Of a stretch of 29,424 nucleotides of DNA, positions 1 to 6,678 are shown in pieces (positions within the stretch are counted from its first letter, which is position 1; each line of letters opens with the position of its first letter). A program made the position numbers and the translations under genes. Below the pieces are notes generated by a model. That model did no database searches. It was not told the DNA's origin and saw nothing but the letters and a program-made list of their open reading frames with translations. This stretch comes from an uncultured Eubacteriales bacterium. Its GTDB lineage: Bacteria > Bacillota > Clostridia > Peptostreptococcales > Anaerovoracaceae. The stretch is taken from NCBI GenBank assembly GCA_900547295.1, contig URGK01000031.1, positions 1 through 29,424 on the forward strand. The letters run 5' to 3'.

Positions 1-44
1 CAATTCATCCCACCACTTATAGAAGTGGGGGATTTCTTGCTCAC
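1..44 (+). mobile_element. Right end of an IS200/IS605-family element (partial)
   Basis: Positions 8-32 form an imperfect hairpin: TCCC-AC-CACTT, loop ATAG, AAGTG-GGGGA. It is followed by GATTTCTTGCTCAC. This sequence and layout resemble the right ends of tnpB-carrying IS200/IS605-type elements, where a subterminal hairpin lies just after tnpB and marks the transposase cleavage site. The rest of the element, including any tnpA or tnpB, would lie before position 1 and is not visible. The exact border (about 40-44) is inferred from the motif, not from a target-site comparison. It could also be a free-standing end relic. Confidence 0.6.
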
Positions 45-149
45 GGCGTGTTAAAGCTTAAGCATAATGAAGCTTATTTATCTATGCTTGATGCATCGCT
101 TGACGAATTATCTGCCGGAAATATTATATCAAAACCACAAACTGAATAA
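45..149 (+). pseudogene. C-terminal fragment of an antitoxin-like protein (truncated)
   Basis: An open frame runs to TAA at 147-149 and stays open back to the window edge through the IS end. The part beyond the IS end encodes about 34 residues, with a core AYLSMLDASLDELSAGN. This pattern (Tyr-Leu, a short amphipathic helix, then a Gly-containing turn) resembles the C-terminal tails of small RelB/Phd-type antitoxins. No start codon with a ribosome-binding site is visible; GTG at 48-50 has none. The simplest reading is a gene 3' end left after insertion of the element. The family assignment rests on a short stretch and is tentative. Confidence 0.35.
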
Positions 150-159
150 TTGACTTTAA

Positions 160-189
160 AACAGCAGGAAGCCGAAGCTCCCCGCTGTT
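160..189. terminator. Bidirectional terminator between convergent genes
   Basis: An inverted repeat pairs 160-172 with 177-189 (11 of 13 pairs) around a CGAA loop. On the plus strand it is followed by TATTTATTT. On the minus strand it is followed by a short TTTAAAG. It sits 10 bp after the antitoxin-like fragment and 6 bp beyond the stop of the minus-strand cysteine-rich gene, so it can serve both. Confidence 0.75.
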
Positions 190-195
190 ATTTAT

Positions 196-1296
196 TTAGT
201 ATCCGCAGCTGCAGCCGTTGGTGCCGTTAAACTGGTACATACTGCATCCGCATTCGTTTTCCTGCGGTTTTTCGCACTCGTTTGATGGCTTTTCACAGCC
301 TGCGACAGGAGGTTCAGGCACTTTGGCGCTGCACATGCAGCCGGGTTCTTCAGCGCAGCCACCCTGCTGTATGAGAGCTGAGGTTAATGAATTGTCGCAT
401 GGGATGTCAGCCTCGCAGCCTGTCATACACATAAGTGTTTTTCTTGTAACCTCCAGATTTATGGAAGGCTCAAGAATCAGAAGCGCGGTGAGCTGGGTTC
501 CTGCAGCGGTAATTGTGATTTCAGGGTTGAGTATGTTTATTCTGCCGCCGAGAGTGAACTGAATTGCAGGAGAAATTCCATGAACACTGCAAGGTATGCC
601 GGCGTCGGAAATTGCAAAGGCTGTCGTGCCCGTAACTGCAAGTGGAGCGGTGATATTAAATGTCGCTCTGAAATTACATACCGATCCGCCGGTATTCACT
701 GTACCGTCGAGAATTAACTGTCCTGTCAGATTCCAGCCTGTGATACCGTTTATCATAAAAAACGCTTTTGAAGGGAGTCCGCTGCATTGGCATTTTGTGT
801 CCGAAAGCTGATTTTCGATATTTGAGATATCCACTGTATATATGCCGTTCTCTGTATTTACGGCATTTACTGCATGCCCGTTGAGAGTAACGCCTGCAGG
901 GGCGATGGCAGCAGCAGGTGTCAGGCTGTTTACTACTGCAAAACTTCTTTTTACAGTAAAAACGGAAGCTGTGCCCGTCTGGCAGTCGGAAGTTCCGCCG
1001 CAGCAGCAGCACTGCCGGATGCAGTCAGGAGCGGGAGGGTCGCAGCAGCATTTCTGCGCGCAGGGGTCGACAGGAGGCAGCGGTTCCTTTGACGTTATGA
1101 GCTGCGCGGGGATTTCAGATGTTGCAGTGTTTAAGCTGTAGCTTATAGGGCAGGAATGTCCTTCCTTGTATGAAAAAACTTTATCTATATATGCAAGATT
1201 TGATTTGGAATTTCTGAAAGCTGGAGAATTGCTGTCTGTATTTGTTCCGCAGCAGCCGCACCCGGCGCTGTCTGCGGGAATGTATGAACTTAACAT
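196..1296 (-). CDS. Cysteine-rich protein of unknown function
   Basis: A 366-residue protein I do not recognise. It has about 30 cysteines (8%), clustered at the N-terminus (GCGCCG near residue 13; CCC and CCCC runs near residues 83-98) and in the last 80 residues (ECEKP repeated, ending GCSCGY). Between them lies a cysteine-poor, Thr/Ala/Ile/Val-rich part (about residues 108-285) that reads as beta strand. There is no signal peptide, membrane segment or known motif. The start ATG at 1294-1296 has AAAGG about 12 nt upstream. Cysteine clusters flanking a beta-rich core are seen in crosslinked spore coat or exosporium proteins, and also in some metal-binding proteins; either is only a guess. 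The gene stands alone, opposite to all its neighbours, with its own promoter and terminator. Overlapping frames on the other strand are shorter and lack support. Confidence 0.7.
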   Translation of the reverse strand: MLSSYIPADSAGCGCCGTNTDSNSPAFRNSKSNLAYIDKVFSYKEGHSCPISYSLNTATSEIPAQLITSKEPLPPVDPCAQKCCCDPPAPDCIRQCCCCGGTSDCQTGTASVFTVKRSFAVVNSLTPAAAIAPAGVTLNGHAVNAVNTENGIYTVDISNIENQLSDTKCQCSGLPSKAFFMINGITGWNLTGQLILDGTVNTGGSVCNFRATFNITAPLAVTGTTAFAISDAGIPCSVHGISPAIQFTLGGRINILNPEITITAAGTQLTALLILEPSINLEVTRKTLMCMTGCEADIPCDNSLTSALIQQGGCAEEPGCMCSAKVPEPPVAGCEKPSNECEKPQENECGCSMYQFNGTNGCSCGY

Positions 1297-1333
1297 TATT
1301 CATCAATACCTTTCTATATTGTGTTTTATTCAT

Positions 1334-1362
1334 ATTATGAAAACAGTCTGTACAAGGTTCAA
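1334..1362 (-). promoter_or_regulatory. Promoter for the cysteine-rich gene
   Basis: Read on the minus strand: -35 TTGAAC (1357-1362), 17-nt spacer, -10 CATAAT (1334-1339). The predicted start is near 1327, giving a leader of about 30 nt to the ATG. The form fits the housekeeping sigma factor rather than a sporulation sigma, although a 4/6 and 5/6 match pair in AT-rich DNA is not strong. Confidence 0.45.
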
Positions 1363-1475
1363 ATTATCCGAAAAACAATATATTGTATCTAAACAGAAGA
1401 AAAAAAAGAAAGAAGTACAATATGTAGTTTTTGTGTAAAAAAACAGCCAAAACAGCTTCCTGTCCTGCAAAAAAA

Positions 1476-1531
1476 GTGGAGGGTAAAGTGCAAAAAGTGG
1501 CGGGCGGTGGTTGTAAAGTGGTGTGAAGTGG
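1476..1531 (+). promoter_or_regulatory. MraZ operator: six GTG(G) boxes
   Basis: GTG(G) cores begin at 1476, 1488, 1497, 1507, 1518 and 1528, i.e. spaced 12, 9, 10, 11 and 10 bp, close to one helical turn. Most are preceded by A-rich bases giving AAAGTG. MraZ of other bacteria binds arrays of GTG- or TGGG-containing repeats with about 10-bp period upstream of its own gene. The last two boxes lie inside the spacer of the mraZ promoter, so occupation should block RNA polymerase. A further GTGG at 1562 is out of the array. Confidence 0.75.
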
Positions 1532-1539
1532 AGTATTAT
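1511..1539 (+). promoter_or_regulatory. Promoter of mraZ and the dcw cluster
   Basis: -35 TTGTAA (1511-1516), 17-nt spacer, -10 TATTAT (1534-1539). Predicted start is near 1546, giving a leader of about 53 nt. A weaker alternative -10, TACAAT at 1552-1557, lacks a good -35. The rest of the 1297-1598 gap is A-rich and shows no other gene or terminator. Confidence 0.6.
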
Positions 1540-1598
1540 GGTATTACATCATACAATGAGAGTGGTGTAGTATCTTCAGTCGAAAGGATAGCAGTCTG

Positions 1599-2030
1599 AT
1601 GTTGATGGGTAAATTCCAGAACTCAATAGATGCCAAGTCGAGGATGATAGTTCCTGCGAAGTTCAGAGAACAGTTGGGTTACAAGTGCGTTCTGACTATG
1701 GGTATCGACAGGTGCCTGTATATTTATCCTATGGCTGAGTGGGAGAAATTTATGAACAAGCTGTCAGCGCTTCCTATGTCTGATGCAAACGCCAGAGCTT
1801 TCATCCGTCATTTCTATGCAAATGCGGTCGAAAGCGAGATAGACAAGCAGGGCAGAATTACACTTCCTGCCGATCTCAGAGAATATGCGAACATAGACAA
1901 GGAGCTTGTAACTATAGGCAATCTGGACAAAATTGAAGTCTGGAGCAAAGAGGAGTGGGACAGCAAGGATAATATGACTCAGCTTTCACCTGCGGAAGTT
2001 TCACAGAAGATGGTTGAATATGGAATTTAA
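1599..2030 (+). CDS. mraZ: Transcriptional regulator MraZ
   Basis: A 143-residue protein, the usual length for MraZ, with two SpoVT/AbrB-like swapped-hairpin domains. The paired family motifs are visible: DAKSR at residues 11-15 (the usual Gly is Ser here) and DKQGR at 82-86, each followed by a hydrophobic-Pro strand. MraZ is a ring-forming DNA-binding protein that represses the dcw promoter by binding GTG-type repeats, and such repeats lie just upstream. The start ATG has AAAGGA at 1583-1588, 10 nt away; the N-terminus MLMGKF matches the MFMGEY form of relatives. Its end overlaps rsmH by 11 bp, so the two are translationally coupled. Confidence 0.96.
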   Translation: MLMGKFQNSIDAKSRMIVPAKFREQLGYKCVLTMGIDRCLYIYPMAEWEKFMNKLSALPMSDANARAFIRHFYANAVESEIDKQGRITLPADLREYANIDKELVTIGNLDKIEVWSKEEWDSKDNMTQLSPAEVSQKMVEYGI

Positions 2031-2955
2031 ACACACATCAGTCCTTTTAAAGGAAACAATAGACGGACTTGCAATAAAACAAAACGGAATATATGTAGAC
2101 GGCACGCTGGGCGGAGGCGGACATGCTTCGGAGCTTTGCTCAAGGCTTTCACCGGAGGCCGTGTTTATAGGGATAGACAGAGACCGGGACGCACTTGAGG
2201 CGGCAGGCAAAAGGCTTGAAAAATACCCGTGCAGGAAACATTTTGTTCAGAGCAATTATTCGGATATCAAAGACGTTCTGAATGAACTTGAAATAGAGCA
2301 GGTAGACGGCGCAATGCTGGATCTGGGAGTATCCTCGTTTCAGCTTGATAATGCGCAGAGAGGCTTCTCATATATGAACGATGCGCCTCTTGATATGCGT
2401 ATGAACCAGTCGGACAGCTTTACGGCGTATGATGTTGTCAACAGATACAGCGCCGCAGAGCTTACAGATATAATCAGGAAGTATGGCGAGGAGAAATGGG
2501 CATCGCGAATAGCCGATTTTATCGTTAAATTCCGAAAGGACAAGCCTGTTGAAACTACAGCAGAACTGGTGGAGATAATCAAGGCGGCGATTCCGGCAAG
2601 AGCCAGAAGAGACGGACCGCACCCTGCCAAGAGGACCTTTCAGGCAATCAGAATAGAGGTAAACGATGAGCTGGTGCAGCTTCGCAGAGCCTGTGAGGAA
2701 TTCTGTGATGTACTTGCTCCGGGAGGCAGACTCTGTATAATAACTTTCCACTCTTTAGAGGACAGGATAGTCAAGGAATGCTTCAACAGGAGAGTGAACC
2801 CGTGCACCTGCCCGCCGGAATTTCCGGTATGTGTGTGCGGCAAGGTGGCAGACGTCAGAAAAATAACTGGCAAACCGATAACTCCGGGTGAGGAGGAGCT
2901 CGAAAACAATCACAGAGCACGCAGCGCCAAATTAAGAATAATAGAGAAACTATAG
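2020..2955 (+). CDS. rsmH: 16S rRNA m4C1402 methyltransferase RsmH (MraW)
   Basis: SAM-dependent methyltransferase that modifies N4 of C1402 in the 16S rRNA decoding centre. The product is 311 residues. The SAM-binding glycine loop DGTLGGGGH is at about residues 27-35, and the conserved FHSLEDRIVK motif and C-terminal NHRARSAKLR are present. I chose ATG 2020 (MEFKHTSVLL), which matches relatives; an in-frame TTG at 2014 would add two residues. It overlaps the end of mraZ and is followed after 18 nt by the ftsL-like gene. Nothing unusual is seen in its active site. Confidence 0.95.
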   Translation: MEFKHTSVLLKETIDGLAIKQNGIYVDGTLGGGGHASELCSRLSPEAVFIGIDRDRDALEAAGKRLEKYPCRKHFVQSNYSDIKDVLNELEIEQVDGAMLDLGVSSFQLDNAQRGFSYMNDAPLDMRMNQSDSFTAYDVVNRYSAAELTDIIRKYGEEKWASRIADFIVKFRKDKPVETTAELVEIIKAAIPARARRDGPHPAKRTFQAIRIEVNDELVQLRRACEEFCDVLAPGGRLCIITFHSLEDRIVKECFNRRVNPCTCPPEFPVCVCGKVADVRKITGKPITPGEEELENNHRARSAKLRIIEKL

Positions 2956-2973
2956 GAAGGAACAAAAAGTATA

Positions 2974-3405
2974 ATGCAGGCACAAAACTGGTATCAGTAC
3001 GAAGAAAGCTACAGAAAATACGGCTTTGATATGAAACCTGAACAACTTAATAAACCGAAGACAAAGCCTGCAGACAGTGGTATTGCGACCAAGGACAAAA
3101 AAAGACTGCTGGCACTTACAGTTATTTTCGGCATTATGTGTATTGCAATTATAATATCGTCGGCATTTGCGGCGACACTGCAATATCAGATAAACAGACT
3201 TACCATGGAAAACAACGAGATTTCCAGAGAAATCGAAGATATAGATATCAAGCTCCAGACGGCCAACAGCGTTACTGTTCTGGAAAAAAAGGCAAGCGGC
3301 AAGCTGGGAATGAAATATCCTTCTGCCAGCCAGATCGTCTATGTTAGTGATATTACAGCTCCAAAGGATTTCGCAGCTACAGTAAAGGAAGAGGCATATA
3401 ATTGA
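2974..3405 (+). CDS. ftsL: FtsL/DivIC-like septum protein
   Basis: A 143-residue bitopic membrane protein: a cytoplasmic N-terminus rich in Lys and Asp (residues 1-43), one membrane segment (about 45-67), then an extracytoplasmic coiled coil (about 70-108) ending before a Gly-Met-Lys-Tyr-Pro turn. This is the plan of FtsL, which with FtsQ/DivIB and DivIC bridges the FtsZ ring to the FtsW-PBP synthase. Sequence similarity in the family is low, so the call rests on topology and on the position between rsmH and the PBP gene, which is always ftsL in this cluster. The SD AGGAAGG lies at 2954-2960. Confidence 0.85.
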   Translation: MQAQNWYQYEESYRKYGFDMKPEQLNKPKTKPADSGIATKDKKRLLALTVIFGIMCIAIIISSAFAATLQYQINRLTMENNEISREIEDIDIKLQTANSVTVLEKKASGKLGMKYPSASQIVYVSDITAPKDFAATVKEEAYN

Positions 3406-3431
3406 TTGCAGTAAATATACTAGTATATAAC
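3402..3431 (+). promoter_or_regulatory. Possible internal promoter before spoVD
   Basis: -35 TTGATT (3402-3407), 18-nt spacer, -10 TATAAC (3426-3431), overlapping the ftsL stop. A transcript from here would begin just before the SD and hairpin of the spoVD leader. The matches are 4/6 and 5/6 in AT-rich DNA, so this is a candidate only. Confidence 0.35.
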
Positions 3432-3451
3432 GATAAAAGAATTGCATAGTG

Positions 3452-3502
3452 AAAGGAGAAGCTGGATAACTTAATTATATAGATAAAGTAATCCGGCTTT
3501 TT
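3452..3502 (+). promoter_or_regulatory. SD plus terminator-like hairpin in the spoVD leader
   Basis: AAAGGAG (3452-3458) is followed at once by an inverted repeat: 3459-3472 pairs with 3486-3499 (12 Watson-Crick pairs, one G-T and one mismatch), 13-nt loop, then five Ts (3498-3502). It looks like an intrinsic terminator or attenuator. But no other SD precedes the ATG at 3511; folding the hairpin would bring AAAGGAG to within about 11 nt of that start. Confidence 0.65.
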
Positions 3503-3510
3503 GAATATTT

Positions 3511-5514
3511 ATGTTAAAGGTATCAGGATTAAACAGAAAAAGATTAATAATAGCTTTCGGCATCGTGTGCGCGCTGCTGGTTATACTATGCTTTCGTGTA
3601 GGCTACTGGCAGATTATCAAAGCTGATGCCATGACCGAAAAGGCGGTGGAGCAGCAGACCAGAGATACACCGGTTGAAGCAAAAAGGGGAACAATATATG
3701 ACAGAAACGGAGCAGAGCTTGCAGTAAGCGGATCCTCATATTCCGTATGGGCAAGACCTGCAAACGTCAAATCAGGAAGCACCGAAGAAAAAAAGCAGGC
3801 AGCTCTCGACACCTGCGTTTCAGCCCTTTCAACCATACTCGATATGGATGCGGAGGAAGTGAGAACACTTGTAACAAAAGAGCAGTCGCTTGTCAAGATA
3901 TCAAAGGGTATTGACAAGGAAACCGCAGATAAGATCAGGGAAAAGGAACTTCCTGGAATAGAAATATCAGAAGACACCAAGAGATACTATCCGCTGGGCT
4001 CCTTTGCATCTCATCTGATAGGAAGCGTTACAGACGATAATGTGGGACTTTCGGGAATAGAACTTCAGTACAACGAATATCTTACAGGAGTTTCGGGCAG
4101 GTGGATTAAAAACACAGACGTTGCAGGCAACGGCCTGTCCTACGGACTTGAGAAATACTATGAGCCGGAGGACGGATTAAGCCTTGTGCTCACGGTTGAT
4201 CAGGTAATACAGAACTATGTGGAGAATGCAATCGCAAAGGTTCAGAAAAAAACCTCATCTGACAGAGTAATGTGCATAGTTATGGATCCCGAAAACGGAG
4301 ATGTGCTGTCTATGGCGGTGACCCCGGATTACGACCCTAACGACCCGAGAACACCGACCAAAAAATCAGAACAGAAAAAACTCGAAAAAATGACAGACAA
4401 AGAGAAGCTTGAATACTGGAACAAAATGTGGAGAAACCCTCTGGTTTCAGACACATATGAGCCGGGCTCAACTTTCAAGCTTCTGACAACCTCGATAGCT
4501 CTTGAAGAGGGACTTACAAATATGAACGAGTCATTCGTATGCACAGGCAGCTACAAGGTTGCGGATACAACGCTGCACTGCTGGAGAAGAGGTAATCCTC
4601 ACGGTACGCAGAGCCTCAAGCAGGCTGTAGGAAACTCCTGCAACCCTGTATTTATGCAGCTGGGGCTTCGCACGGGTATTGAGAAATACTACGAGTATAT
4701 GAACCTTTTCGGAATAACCGGAAAGACAGGAATAGACTATCCGGGCGAGGGAAGCGCAATACTTCAGAGCAAGGATACGGCAGGACCTGTAGGGCTTGCA
4801 ACAATGTCCTACGGTCAGGGTATTGCGGTGACTCCTATTCAGCTTATCACAGCGATATCGGCAATAGGCAATGACGGCGTTATGATGAAGCCGCACATAG
4901 TCAAGGAACTCAAAGACAAAGACGGCAATACAGTCGAAAAATATGAACCGGAAATAGTAAGACAGATACTGTCTGAAAAAACAGCAGATGAAATGTGTGA
5001 AATTATGGAGTATGTTGTATCGGACGGCGGCGCAGGCACAGCTAAGGTCGAGGGCTACAGAGTAGGCGGCAAGACCGGTACGGCCAACAAGCCGGATACC
5101 GTAAAGGGCGGTTATCTCGAGGAAACCTACTCATCATTTATAGGGATGTCTCCAATGAACGATCCAAAGGTGGCAGTGCTTGTAATAGCTGACAATCCGA
5201 AGGGTATAAAATACGGCAGCCAGACCGCAGCGCCCGGCGCTAAGGAAATAATTTCAGAGGTAGTAAGATATATGGGAATAGAGCCTCAGTATTCCGATGA
5301 AGAAAAAAAGGAAATCGAGGCAAAGCAGACAGAGGTGCCTGATATTACAGGTGAAAGTTTAAGTGATGCAATAGGCATTCTGGGCGGTTCTTCCCTCAAA
5401 TACAAGGTTCAGTCGGGAAACAAGGATAAGGACTTCAAGGTTAAGGACCAGTATCCTAAAGCCGGAACCAAGGTTGAGAAGAACAGCACAGTGTATATTT
5501 ACGGGAGTGACTAG
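3511..5514 (+). CDS. spoVD: Class B penicillin-binding protein, SpoVD/FtsI type, with one PASTA domain
   Basis: A 667-residue transpeptidase that crosslinks septal (or spore cortex) peptidoglycan. It has a short cytoplasmic tail, a membrane anchor (about residues 12-31), a PBP dimerisation domain starting after the RGTIYDRNG motif, and a transpeptidase domain with all three active-site motifs: STFK (nucleophile Ser320, Lys323), SCN (376-378) and KTG (521-523). One PASTA domain fills residues 607-667. The single PASTA and the dcw position fit SpoVD; because no other class B PBP is in the cluster, it may instead or also be the vegetative FtsI. The start at ATG 3511 is forced: TGA lies in frame just upstream and the next start-like codon is inside the membrane segment. 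Its TAG is in frame with murE. Confidence 0.93.
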   Translation: MLKVSGLNRKRLIIAFGIVCALLVILCFRVGYWQIIKADAMTEKAVEQQTRDTPVEAKRGTIYDRNGAELAVSGSSYSVWARPANVKSGSTEEKKQAALDTCVSALSTILDMDAEEVRTLVTKEQSLVKISKGIDKETADKIREKELPGIEISEDTKRYYPLGSFASHLIGSVTDDNVGLSGIELQYNEYLTGVSGRWIKNTDVAGNGLSYGLEKYYEPEDGLSLVLTVDQVIQNYVENAIAKVQKKTSSDRVMCIVMDPENGDVLSMAVTPDYDPNDPRTPTKKSEQKKLEKMTDKEKLEYWNKMWRNPLVSDTYEPGSTFKLLTTSIALEEGLTNMNESFVCTGSYKVADTTLHCWRRGNPHGTQSLKQAVGNSCNPVFMQLGLRTGIEKYYEYMNLFGITGKTGIDYPGEGSAILQSKDTAGPVGLATMSYGQGIAVTPIQLITAISAIGNDGVMMKPHIVKELKDKDGNTVEKYEPEIVRQILSEKTADEMCEIMEYVVSDGGAGTAKVEGYRVGGKTGTANKPDTVKGGYLEETYSSFIGMSPMNDPKVAVLVIADNPKGIKYGSQTAAPGAKEIISEVVRYMGIEPQYSDEEKKEIEAKQTEVPDITGESLSDAIGILGGSSLKYKVQSGNKDKDFKVKDQYPKAGTKVEKNSTVYIYGSD

Positions 5515-5517
5515 AAT

Positions 5518-6678
5518 TTGACAGATGTTTTCGCAATAACGGGAACTAATGGCAAAACTACAGCATCATATATGCTTAGAAATATACTATGCTACAGCGG
5601 CAGAAAAACAGGGCTGATAGGCACGATAACCCACCAGATAGGGGAGGAGGAATACAGTTCTGTAAACACTACTCCGGGAAAGGATCTGCTTCGTACATAC
5701 TTTGACAAAATGGACTCAAAGCATATGGACTGCTGCGTTATAGAGGCCTCCTCTCACGGCCTTGTGCAGGGCAGACTTGACGACACGGAGATTTCCTACG
5801 GAGCATTTACAAATCTGACGCAGGATCATTTGGATTACCACAAAACAATGGAGGAATATTTCAGATGCAAATGCCTGCTCTTTGAAAGAAATCTCAAAGG
5901 CGGAGCCGTAAATGCAGATGACAGTTGGGGGAAAAAAATACTGAAAAGCTACGGTAAAAAAGACAAACTGGCCTCCGTTTCAATGAAAGACAGACATTGC
6001 GATTATTTCGGAAAAACGGCAGAAGCGGATATAACGGGGCAGGTGCTTGAAATATATATAAAAGGTGAATATGCGGGTGATGTAAGGCTTTCAATGCCGG
6101 GAGTGCAGTTTGCATATGATGCCCTTATTGCCATAGGGCTTGCCTATGAATACAGCATAGAATTTGACAAAATCAGAGCGGGCATTGAAACCCTCAGAAG
6201 CGTGCCTGGAAGATGGCAGCTTGTATGGGACAGAGATAATATCAGAGCCATAGTTGACTTTGCACATACGCCGGACGCCCTCGAAAGACTTCTCAAAACA
6301 GCGAGAAACCTCACAGACGGACAGATAATATGTATGTTCGGCTGCGGCGGGGACCGGGATACAGGCAAACGTTTTCAAATGGGTGAAATTGCAGGTCGCT
6401 ACAGCGATTATGTAATAGTTACAAGCGACAATCCCAGGGGTGAGGACCCGGAGGATATAACGGCGAGAATAGAAGAGGGGGTATACAGCACAGGCGCTTC
6501 ATATTCTGTCATACCCGACAGGAAAAAAGCAATCCGAAAGGCAGCTGTGCTGGCAAGAAAAAACACCCTTATAATTGTGGCAGGCAAGGGCCACGAGAAA
6601 TATCAGATAATAGGGGACAAAAAACTGCCCTTTGACGATGTCAGAATACTAAAGGAGTTTTTAGAGGAAAAATACTGA
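5518..6678 (+). CDS. murE: MurE, UDP-MurNAc-tripeptide synthetase lacking the N-terminal domain
   Basis: ATP-dependent ligase adding the third stem-peptide residue to UDP-MurNAc-L-Ala-D-Glu. Visible motifs are the P-loop GTNGKTT (residues 9-15), NTTP (50-53), the presumed carbamylated Lys118, HTPD (250-253), GCGGDRD (275-281), DNPR (304-307) and AGKGHE (355-360). DNPR is the meso-diaminopimelate signature. The protein has 386 residues against about 490 in relatives: the roughly 100-residue N-terminal domain that binds the UDP end of the substrate is absent, and the P-loop follows the start almost at once. The start is TTG 5518, with GGGAG at 5503-5507; no other start is possible because the previous in-frame codons are AAT and the spoVD stop TAG. 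It overlaps murF by one base (TGATG). Confidence 0.9.
   Translation: MTDVFAITGTNGKTTASYMLRNILCYSGRKTGLIGTITHQIGEEEYSSVNTTPGKDLLRTYFDKMDSKHMDCCVIEASSHGLVQGRLDDTEISYGAFTNLTQDHLDYHKTMEEYFRCKCLLFERNLKGGAVNADDSWGKKILKSYGKKDKLASVSMKDRHCDYFGKTAEADITGQVLEIYIKGEYAGDVRLSMPGVQFAYDALIAIGLAYEYSIEFDKIRAGIETLRSVPGRWQLVWDRDNIRAIVDFAHTPDALERLLKTARNLTDGQIICMFGCGGDRDTGKRFQMGEIAGRYSDYVIVTSDNPRGEDPEDITARIEEGVYSTGASYSVIPDRKKAIRKAAVLARKNTLIIVAGKGHEKYQIIGDKKLPFDDVRILKEFLEEKY

Noticed and set aside
1297..1450. A sigma-E or sigma-K type promoter before the cysteine-rich gene
   Set aside because: The CATAATATG stretch does not fit the sigma-K or sigma-E -10 spacing as well as TTGAAC-17-CATAAT fits the housekeeping form.
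1540..1598. Second mraZ promoter using TACAAT at 1552-1557
   Set aside because: The hexamer 17 bp upstream (TGGAGT) is a poor -35, while TTGTAA-17-TATTAT fits better.
5400..5600. A frameshift hiding the N-terminal domain of MurE
   Set aside because: The upstream sequence is used in full by the PASTA domain of spoVD in the same frame, and no other frame there encodes a Mur-ligase N-domain.
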